Source: Glandiceps talaboti
Lineage: Eukaryota > Hemichordata > Enteropneusta > Spengelidae
Reading direction: 5' to 3'
DNA length: 64,000 nt
Assembly: GCF_964340395.1 (NCBI RefSeq)
Contig: NC_135550.1
Location: 28,765,176-28,829,175, forward strand
Positions 36,941-64,000 of this stretch are shown here, one piece after another. The position numbers and the translations under genes are program-made. How positions within the stretch are numbered: the stretch's first letter is position 1; the number at the start of each line of letters is the position of its first letter. The notes under the pieces were generated by a model that saw only the letters and a list, made by a program, of their open reading frames with translations, ran no database searches and had not been told where the DNA came from.

Positions 36941-37364
36941 AATATGTTTGACTTTTAATATGTAAGCTTACACAAATAAATATTTATCACAGACCATCGA
37001 ATATCAATATAGAACTAGAGAATTTGTATGATTACGTATATTTGCCTTTGTGGTTTGCTGCTATTATAAAGGTGTAAATAGTAACGTAAAGTCTATGAAT
37101 CCAGGCACGGCTTGGTTAAATAAAGAATTAACCATGATCTCCAACTCGAAACATCCATAAACTGCAGTCGAAATCGAAGCCACCATTTTTATTGTTTTCA
37201 GTAAGGAATTCAACATGCTTTATAATTATTAAGTTTAAAATAAAACGTGCAAGTATCTATTTCACGGATCATAGGAAGCGAAACAGTCACAACTATTTCT
37301 TTATGTGCAAATATTTCAGGCACGGCGCACAGAAATCGAAAGTTTTTAACGCCTGTTAACATTG

Positions 37365-37378
37365 CCACTAGATGGCGC
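37365..37378 (+). promoter_or_regulatory. CTCF-like motif, perfect core (plus orientation)
   Basis: CCACTAGATGGCGC matches all 14 positions of the bilaterian CTCF core CCASYAGRKGGCRS. Sequence match only. Confidence 0.6.
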
Positions 37379-38583
37379 CCTACTATATCAACATTAAAAT
37401 TCAAATTCCTGCTTCTGTACCAAAGACGTAATAATATTCTGATATGTTGTTTATTTACTTATTCAACAGAGTTATTTAACATAAACGTGTCATCAGTAAA
37501 ATTGCATGTCAATAGTAGATACAGAGACTACAATCTAGAAAGCTAAAAAACATACTTACATACCAATGAACACAGTCGTGCGAATGTTGAATGTCGAAAC
37601 GATGGAATGTCTCTAAGATTATGGTATGGTGAGTTAGGCCGTAGCTAGGTGGTAACCAGGTTATATAAATACCTTCACAGTTAAACAGCACTCAAATCCA
37701 ATGTCGTTTGAAAAAAAATACCAAAGCAAATTTTCCATAGGTGAAAATTCGATTGTTGTGTTTTCTGTCATCAGGGTCAAGTTCGGTCATTGGATTAGCA
37801 CGGTGAACAGAAGTCCCTAGGCCCTGTGCAGTAACTCAATTTTCGTCAAATATACAACCGTTCATGTAGTTGGATATAATATGCCACTTTCGTTCGTTCA
37901 GATGATTGATTTTAGCAACATAGAAATAAGTAGGAGTTGGGGATTAGATTAAAGAAAATATGTGAAAATTGGCCGGGTAAAGACTAATTTTATTTTCGGA
38001 CTAAAAAGAAGCCGTATCAACAGACAATATACAATTTATTCTTCTTGCTATGTCGACAGATGTCCAAGTTTTATTAAAATTGTCGACTCTTTACAGAAAT
38101 CGATTGTAATGTTATACCTGTCACACTGACACATGTATACTTTGCACAATATTAATTGATTGCACAAAAGTAGTGATACTTGAGCACTGTCCTTATTATG
38201 TTGGTGATATAAGTGGGAACAGAATGGGACAAAGATATTATTTCAGTGTTTTTCTGTAAAATATATATCGAACTAAAACTAGCATCTGCAAACAAGAAGT
38301 TCTATCTATCCTCTATCGCGGAAAGTCATCACTAATCAGAAAAAAAATTGAACAACTCATGCATCTCATTTACTTGCATGGTTTTGTCCATTTCATTCTG
38401 CCAACTAGATCTTTTAATACGTACTGAACAGTTAGTTTGTGTTTGCTGCTGAGAAACCTTCACTTGAATTCTTGGAGGTACAGTAGAACGAAATTGTGTT
38501 TCAATTTCTTTTTGAATGATGTTACATAAAGGAAAATAATCATCCTCGCGTACCTAACGTAAAAAAAACCCCTCAGTTATGTG

Positions 38584-38597
38584 ACCACAGAGGGCGC
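38584..38597 (+). promoter_or_regulatory. Weak CTCF-like motif (plus orientation)
   Basis: ACCACAGAGGGCGC has the AGAGGGCGC half intact but matches only about 11 of 14 core positions. Confidence 0.3.
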
Positions 38598-39678
38598 ACT
38601 CATGCTATGTCGAACCAATGCCACCATCCTTGTGCTCAGTACACTCATACTTTTGTCTCTCACATTGGTACAAAGTTTAGTGATAGACATAGTTTTACAG
38701 TCACAGCGTATTTGTAAAGAATACATATATAGAAACATAGTATATTATTCAAATAGTGTACATGTCCGTATATACATAATATATACTCATGTATATAGAT
38801 AGTTATTTCATCTATATTTTGTACCCATGCATATTTCGTTTGTTTATTTGTGACACGGTCCCTGAGCTCCCTGTGCATTAGCCAGCCTTCCTGCCACCTC
38901 GTCACAATTTTCATCAACATCAGGGTATACTGTCATTGTCATTTGGACCACTTAGCACACGTCACGTATGATCATATAATCCCCATCACCACCACTGTCT
39001 TCTGTTTCACTACCAGCATTAGCCACAACCAGGTCACAATATGCTTTTAAAGTTTGATTGTGTTTCTAACAGTCATTATTTTTTTTTTACTTTATCTCCC
39101 TTCATGTTCAGTCGATAGTGTTCTAAATCTTGGTCAAGTTAATTAACTTTCAATTTGGAAAGTGTTCCAGCCGGAGTCAATGAAAACCAAAGATCCATCT
39201 CATATGTGTGCATTCCTTGATTAGATGGCAGTGTTGTCTTTTGTTTCAGCATTTGCCAATTTGCAACTGTATAGTAGGCCCTATAAACCTTTGATATGGA
39301 AATTTGACATTTGCATAATTTGTAGCACAACAGCTATTTTTTTTATAGTTCTTACGCTGGAAACATATTTTCTATTTGTCTTGATTTGGTCGTCATACTT
39401 TTTACGCTTTCAGTGGTCTGCGACAATTTTTTTCTTCGAAAATCCTCCAGCCCATGTTCACCTGTGAACTAATATTCTGTTCAAGAAATAATAGTCATTA
39501 TACAAAATAATGACGGTATTAGGTATTTTCGACGAATATTTAAAAAATACCGTTACTAGTACCAGTTACCAAAACGTTTTTGGGAAGACATCCTTGAAAA
39601 GAATATTACAGTGTCGCTCACAAGTAACTGTGAAGATCGATCCAGCCGACCCCCCCCCCCCCCCCATCAAACTTTTAC

Positions 39679-39718
39679 CCCAATTCCCCTATTAATGGTA
39701 TTATAGGGGAATTGGGGC
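39679..39718. repeat. Perfect 15-bp inverted repeat beside poly-C
   Basis: ccccaattcccctat and its exact complement are separated by about 10 bp, just after a run of ~15 C. It abuts the 5' end of the LINE remnant. Confidence 0.85.
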
Positions 39719-40450
39719 GTTTTCCTGTTAATTTTGTTGTTATTAAGCATATGTTGAAGTATTGGCATAGATTAGTTATTAGTGTTGATTGTTTATTAAA
39801 GTCAGTATACTTATCTTCCATGCGTTATTCAAATTGGGGAAACTATATAACAGATATGCTTGATAAATATAGTGAGAGCAATATTTGGTCTTGTATTTGT
39901 AATTTTAATTCTAACCTTAATACAATTCAGGACAATCTATGCAAAGACTTTTGTAAATCTTGGTTTAATGATTTTAGAAGAAATGGTAGTGATAAAAACA
40001 AACTTAGAACTTATAGAACTTTTAAATCTGTATTCAAACTAGAAAACTACCTAATCAAGATTAAGAATCCCACTTGTCGTAGATTCATTACGAAATTTAG
40101 AGTCTCTGATTTTCATTTACAAATAGAATTGGGTAGAAGGTGTATGCCGAAAGTTCCTGCCAATGAAAGATTTTGCAAGTATTGCCCTTAAATGGTTGAA
40201 GATTTATTTTCTTCGATATCTTTGAAATGTGCTTATTTTAATATTTTAAACAGTCAAGAGAAATTTTTGTATATTCTCAGTTCAGATGATAAACTTCCTT
40301 TTGCCAAATTCCTTTTAGATACATCTCGAAAGATATCCTCAGCAGAGAAGTAATGTGTATTGCTATTTTTGTCTTGTATTGTATTGTGTTTACTATACCA
40401 TGCTTTCCACAGCATGTTGTTAAGTAATAAAGAATTATTTAATAATTTGT
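39706..40450 (+). mobile_element. 5'-truncated LINE remnant, end of ORF2
   Basis: 39712-40191 reads GRFPVNFVVIKHMLKYWHRL at the start, then a KLRTYRTFKS block, CRRFITKFRVSDFHLQIELG and KVPANERFCKYC. This is the segment after the reverse transcriptase domain in Jockey/CR1-like non-LTR elements of marine invertebrates. TAA at 40189-40191 interrupts the frame; 40192-40353 continues in the same frame with the usual ED-rich end (MVEDLFSSISLKCAYFN). The reverse transcriptase and endonuclease are absent, as expected of 5' truncation on insertion. The 3' tail ends in an AT-rich ataaagaattatttaat stretch. The copy is dead. Confidence 0.8.
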
Positions 40451-41305
40451 ACATCTGTTGTGCAAATGATTTACCGAATCAACTAATGTACAGTGTAATC
40501 TAACCGGAGACATATCGGAGTTCTCTATTTCCAATGCTAGCTAGGTCCGTAAGTAGTCATAGGTCATAGGAGCTTGTTGCTCAATATCGTAAACATCGTC
40601 CAATACCCAAGATCCACTGCTCGAGGCCTACTTATCTCTTTCCTTTTGGGCGTGATTATGCAAACGGTATATATTCATTCTACTGTCGATTTGTGTCGAA
40701 ATTGCTTGATGTTAGAGTGTTTGAATTAGTTTTGCTATGTATCATGCAAGGGGCCAAGTGTAGAGATCCAACTAATTACACATTTCCAGGGCCGTACTGC
40801 GATATCGACGACCATCGGACCCACTAGGTTAGCATAAATAACAAGTACCGGTATTGAGGTTCGGGTAAACTACTTCACAGTGCAGTGCACTTGGGTGTAT
40901 GCAAGTTTACTTCCTTGGTAAGATACTCGTCTGCTGTCATCTCGTGAAGACTGTTCGTACTCATTTTTGATTTGCATCCCACTCGTTGAAAGCACGGGTA
41001 TCTGGTCTATATACCGATTAGAGGAAAGTTGAACAGAATGCCCCGGTGTGGCCGGCGAACACTGCGCTAGCTGTAAATATTAAAAGCGCTGGCGGTGACA
41101 CTTTCACAGTAAACAACGTGTAAACTAACTATCCTCGAATCAAAACGTTCACTAGGCACTCAACTTCACATATTAGCAGAGAGTGTCCGCACTTTAACCT
41201 GGATACAGGGTTCTGTTCCTGTAGACAGATAAACCCTTTCATTTGCTTTGGATATTTTTTCCCGAAGACAGTTCTGTTATTTTTACCAAGGAAATAGCGA
41301 ACCCG

Positions 41306-59340
<18,035 letters not shown>

Positions 59341-59747
59341 GGTGAAGAACAAGTATCAGAGCTTATCTATTGGTATCCTGTAGTCCATACTATAGAATAC
59401 AACTTTGATCAAGTCAATTTTATTGAAATATCTTTGAACAAAAATAAGTATTTAGTAATGAGTACTGTGTACGTAGTATCCTTCACATCCCAATATATCA
59501 ACTTATCACTTGGAGTAGAGAATACTTGGTTTGTTGTTGGTAATATTTCAAGTTTCTGTTGTGTTAGATAAGTTGTGGGTATTGGCTGTGTGGAAAACTT
59601 GAGAAATGTCTTTAAAGGGTTCACCATGTGAACCCGTTTTTATTATCTCCTATGTATGTACATGTACTTTGGGGCTAAAAATACTGGTACGTTCTATGAA
59701 TGTAGATGTATATGTAGATCCCAATCTTGTATCTTTGCTATGATTTC

Positions 59748-59753
59748 AATAAA
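59748..59753 (+). terminator. Poly(A) signal of the nuclear receptor gene
   Basis: AATAAA about 410 bp after the stop codon, within tttcaataaagcctatttg; the following T/G-rich ttgttgtct would serve as the downstream element. Confidence 0.6.
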
Positions 59754-61338
59754 GCCTATTTGTTGTCTATTACTGATATCAATGCTCCTTTTGGTGAAGA
59801 TTTTCACAAATGCTTTCAATTAACCCATTTGTTTAAAACACCTGTCATGAAAAAAGTACTGCTTATTTGATGAAAATATGTGGAAGATTTCCTTTGGAAT
59901 ATAATATGAAGGAGTTCATTGCAATATTAGTGTACTGTAACCAACTGTATTAATGCTATATGTCCTGCCAAGGTTCAATGTAGAATGGATAAATGCTGTA
60001 TTTATAGTGTATATGCGCTAACTAGAGGACTGCCTCTGATGACAAAAACTAACCCTGGGAAATTCTTCATGTTTGATCACATGCATGTTTACTTCATTTA
60101 TTTTAATAGCAAAGTTAATATTCTGGACGTACATAACATATCAAATTAGAATGCTTAAGAGGTAATCTGTAACAAGAAAACTAAGTGATGTATGTTTGTT
60201 ATCCTTTATTAGTCTAAACTGCTTTAGAAATTTCACACAGGTACATCTGTAATTCTTGATATGTTTGTTGTTAAGTAACAGTTTTTATTGACGTCATGTG
60301 AAATTTTGTTGTCCATTCTGAGGCAAATACTATGAAGAGAATGAGCCAAGATTGATCAAAGACAGACATCCCCACCGCTATATTAATTCCATGAAATTAC
60401 TCAACAAATGTAAAACCAACTAATTGTTGTGGTACTCGAGGTTATTCTTCTTGGACTGGTTGAGGAAATACCCAAATACATCCTGTGCTAAAAGGTTACA
60501 CACAATTGACTGGACAATGGGAAGTCAGGATGCTGGACATCCAAGTAATTGTTAGAGAGGTATCCTTAGTATTACTGAGGTAATTGAAAACTTGTCTACC
60601 AATAAGGGGAGAATAATCTTCATTAAACTATCATTTTAGCATAAATTTATATTTAAAAGAATTCAGTTTTGTATTTTTATACCAAAAGACAGTGGAAGCC
60701 TGGTGTAATGGTTTGTTGTTCTAACAATGGTCACCATGTGTATATATTCTAAGGAAGGTTTGGTGGGTTTGGGGTATGTGTATTGACCATGTAAATTAAG
60801 TTGAAAGAGAGATGCACTGCATTACACATTGTGTTACACCAATGCATAGACAAGAACAGTTATAGCAGTGCACTAAAAAAAAAAACGCTCTAAAAATTTT
60901 TAGATTCATATAAAATTAGTTCAAATACCTTTAGTTATCTCTTTATTATTGTGATATTGATATACCTTTGCATTAATACTTACTTCTCTTGATGTGTTTT
61001 TGCATTTTAATGCCTAACTAAAAATAGATTTGTTTTTCACTTATGAAACATATATTTAGTATTTGAAATTTGCCTCAATATATATTTTGTAGAGCCATAG
61101 TATGGTCGTGAAAACCTTTGGAAAATATTATGATATGTATTTTTCATTTTTTATTATGTATATTCATGTTTATATTCTGTTAGATTGTAAATCAGGGTGC
61201 ATGGTGTTTATTTAAATAAAAGAGTCTTTCCAGTATGCCTTTGTGGTTATTAGTGGTTTCTCAAATGTATATGAACAATCAATGAAACTAGATGCTCTGA
61301 TGATGATTTGAAAAAATAGTCCGTAGTTCATGTTGAGT

Positions 61339-61352
61339 GCGCCCTCTAGTGG
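61339..61352 (-). promoter_or_regulatory. CTCF-like motif, perfect core (minus orientation)
   Basis: The minus strand reads CCACTAGAGGGCGC, matching all 14 positions of the CTCF core. It faces the plus-oriented perfect motif at 37365. Confidence 0.6.
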
Positions 61353-62039
61353 TGATTGGTGTCTTTGCTTCACATAAACGTGTCCTAAAAAAATGCATGT
61401 AAACATACTAATTAACATTTGAGGAAGGAAATTTAAAACATACTTACACAAAGAGTATATTAATAAGGTATGATGTAATCCTAATCACATGTAAAACATT
61501 TGATATCCCATGTGATATAACATATCTGTATAGGCGTACACGATGTACACCCATACTAATGACACACACATTTCTACTTTTTTTCTCAAGCAATTGTTTG
61601 AACACCAGTCAGTCCAGTATCATCTTGTCCACTGAGGTTTATATTCCATATTTCTATTGCCATGGCAATGCATCATGTGCCATTGGATGTTAAACATTCT
61701 CCTTCCCAATGCAATTATTACATTGTTGGTTGCCAGTAATATGTCACTCTTGAAATAGAAGACAACTTGACCCTTTGGCCTATGACAAACCTCAGAACAA
61801 TAAATATGTTGAAGTGTCCTGTTCTTTATCTCATAAAATATATTTTGGTTCATTACGCTGAGTGATTGCCTTGGGGTCGACAAGGTCTTTCCAAAGCAGT
61901 CAGTGATTGTGTTACTATTCCAGTTTTGTTTCTCATCCCTGTATGCATCACCTGAGAACATGTGTCAGAACTTTTTTTCTGTCTTTTTTTATCATACCTA
62001 TGAAGTGACAGGCTTCTTGTCAGTTTTTTTAGCACAAAA

Positions 62040-62071
<32 letters not shown>

Positions 62072-62081
62072 TGTGTGTGCA

Positions 62082-62125
<44 letters not shown>

Positions 62126-62137
62126 TGTGTGTGTGCA

Positions 62138-62199
<62 letters not shown>
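62040..62199 (+). repeat. (GT)n microsatellite with two internal tttttgtgtg / catacatg units
   Basis: About 160 bp of GT. The interruption gtttttgtgtgtgcatacat occurs twice about 60 bp apart, so part of the tract was itself duplicated. Confidence 0.95.
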
Positions 62200-62203
<4 letters not shown>

Positions 62204-62480
62204 ATTTACAAAGTCAAAAATCACCAGACCAATTGCCTTGACTTTTAGTAGGGACATTACTTAGGGCATGTTTAGATGGAAAATTGTTCAAATGAAAATG
62301 GTAACAAAACTTAAACTCTAAAACTACTGGGCAGATTGGCATGAAATTTGGTTTTGATGTTCTGTGCAATAGGATGAGTGTTCATGACATGGTAATTCTG
62401 TCAGTAATATGCAACTTAGGTATAAAAAATATGACTTTTTGGTCAAACATCTCCAATTCCCAAAGTAAAATAGCAATCAT

Positions 62481-62795
62481 GACCATGCCCTTAGCAACAT
62501 CCCTATGATGCTACATATTGCAAGATAATACTGTTGGGTAGGCAAATGAATAAAACATTCAAAAATGTATGCAGATATGTCCAGCAACAAGACCACGCCC
62601 ATAGCAACAGCCAAATGATGGTGTATGTTGCAAAGATGACAATAGGGTTGGACATGCAAATGGAGAAATATTTGGCAAATGAACACACGTGCCTAGCAAC
62701 TAGCCCATGGCCATAGTAACAGTGAAATTATGATATATATTGCCTAAATAACAACATCGATGGTTAGGCAAGTGGATAAGCATTTTTAAAAATAA
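62481..62795 (+). repeat. Diverged 110-bp tandem repeat, 3 copies
   Basis: Units start near 62481, 62591 and 62702, each with a gacca[tc]gccc[at]tagcaaca-like start, an atgatg block, a ttgc block and ggtaggcaaatg / ggacatgcaaatg / ggttaggcaagtg. The copies are clearly diverged. Confidence 0.75.
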
Positions 62796-62802
62796 CATAA
62801 AC

Positions 62803-63432
62803 TACACCAGCACCATAAGAATGTCATGGGTACAGTTTAGTAATACACCAGCACCATAAGAATGTCATGGGTACAGTTTAGTAATACACCAGCACCATAA
62901 GAATGTCATGGTTACAGTTTAGTAATACACCAGCACCATAAGAATGTCATGGTTACAGTTTAGTAATACACCAGCACCATAAGAATGTCATGGGTATACA
63001 GTTTAGTAATACACCAGCACCATAAGAATGTCATGGGTACAGTTTAGTAATACACCAGCAGCATAAGAATGTCATGGGTACAGTTTTAAATAGTAATACA
63101 CCAGCACCATAAGAATGTCATGGGTACAGTTTAGTAATACACCAGCACCATAAGAATGTCATGGGTACAGTTTAGTAATACACCAGCAGCATAAGAATGT
63201 CATGGGTACAGTTTTAAATAGTAATACACCAGCACCATAAGAATGTCATGGGTACAGTTTAGTAATACACCAGCACCATAAGAATGTCATGGGTACAGTT
63301 TAGTAATACACTAGCACCATAAGAATGTCATGGGTACAGTTTAGTAATACACCAGCAGCATAAGAATGTCATGGGTACAGTTTTAAATAGTAATACACCA
63401 GCACCATAAGAATGTCATGGGTACAGTTTTAG
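62803..63432 (+). repeat. 41-bp minisatellite, 15 copies, with linked variants
   Basis: The unit contains caccataagaatgtcatggg followed by tacagtttagtaatacacca. Three units (near 63058, 63187 and 63356) share both a cagcagcataag change and a ttttaaatag insertion of five bases, so they descend from one variant unit. Some other units carry gttacag or ggtatacag. Confidence 0.95.
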
Positions 63433-64000
63433 CCATTTGGTTTTGAATAATAAGACACATATCTGTTCAATATACTATGTTTATTGTAGACTTGAATAAA
63501 ACTTTGATAACCTGTTATGTTTGTCTTTTTCTCTCTGTGGACAATGCTATTGAGCAGTATGATAGTGTTTTAAAATACAACGTCTCCACATTACCTTTGC
63601 ATTTTCCCCAGGAGGAGAAACAAGACATTACTTTTTTCTTAGACCAGAAATATTCTATCTCAACAGTAAACCTCTGAATATAGTTATAGTGACCTAGGCC
63701 CTACCCACCTATTGTTCTTTTCCTATCAAAATGGACATAAACATGTGTCTACTTGGGTGAAATATTTTAAGAATGTTTTATTCACTATTAAAATATGTCT
63801 CATTCACTGGATTGTTAACTTTGTAATTTACAGCTTGACTCAAGAGTTCTCGTGTTTAAAACACATCTATACTGGTCTGAACTCGTTAATATTTCATGTA
63901 TTGATTTCTTCAACTATGTCACTGGTGAATAGTATATGAAACGTTGTATTCTGTTTTCTGCATCCAATACCTACTACCTTTATATATGCACTGTATTAAC

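Larger units (their letters stand above)
36941..41305. other. Intergenic stretch upstream of the nuclear receptor
   Basis: Contains CTCF-like motifs at 37365-37378 and 38584-38597, poly-C at about 39651-39665, an inverted repeat at 39679-39718 and a LINE remnant at 39706-40450. The last few hundred bases should hold the receptor's promoter and 5' UTR; no TATA box or strong splice acceptor stands out. Confidence 0.5.
59341..64000. other. Receptor 3' UTR and downstream intergenic DNA
   Basis: The receptor's 3' UTR runs to about 59770. Beyond it no convincing exon is seen on either strand. The region holds a perfect CTCF-like motif (61339-61352), a GT tract (62040-62199), diverged 110-bp repeats (62481-62795) and a 41-bp minisatellite (62803-63432). 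Confidence 0.55.

Noticed and set aside
62803-63432. Regular repeats resembling a CRISPR array
   Set aside because: Units are head to tail without variable spacers, in a eukaryotic genome.

Overview
This 64 kb window is eukaryotic nuclear DNA: AT-rich, with small GT-AG-spliced exons, large introns, tRNA-derived SINEs, fold-back DNA elements and long (GT)n, (ACAT)n and (GTT)n microsatellites. The gene content points to a protostome, most likely a lophotrochozoan such as a mollusc, annelid or brachiopod. The strongest clue is a nuclear receptor with two DNA-binding domains, a type known from flatworms, molluscs, other protostomes and some crustaceans but not from vertebrates. The species cannot be named from the sequence.

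Layout. 29-9636 (+): last ~520 codons of a ryanodine receptor, covering the channel domain and C-terminal zinc finger; its pore exon is present as two tandem alternative copies. 9637-12645: RyR 3' end and several minisatellites. 12646-16604 (-): complete five-exon NUDT14-like Nudix hydrolase. 16605-19241: candidate shared promoter, then two related SINEs and a compound microsatellite. 19242-19736 (+): intronless coding region of a UPF0669/C6orf120 homologue. 19737-29037: gene-poor, with one unrecognised 140-codon ORF. 29038-30528 (-): single-exon 496-aa coiled-coil protein with two SxIP motifs. 30531-41305: gene-poor; holds a GTT microsatellite, two CTCF-like motifs and a 5'-truncated LINE. 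41306-59340 (+): complete nine-exon two-DBD nuclear receptor (618 aa). 59341-64000: its 3' UTR, a further CTCF-like motif and minisatellites.

The genes do not form an obvious pathway: intracellular Ca2+ release channel, nucleotide-sugar pyrophosphatase, secreted/ER small protein, possible microtubule-associated protein, and transcription factor. The most interesting points are (1) the paired, equal-length, phase-matched RyR pore exons and the predicted GGGIAD selectivity filter; (2) the two-DBD receptor, whose two DBDs share intron positions and phases, as expected if a two-exon cassette was duplicated; (3) perfect CTCF-type motifs in convergent orientation on either side of the receptor; (4) tandem duplications that include RyR splice sites; and (5) two palindromic fold-back elements, one with a 9-bp and one with a TTAA target duplication. 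All gene models come from reading frames, splice signals and remembered family sequences; no alignment or database search was run.
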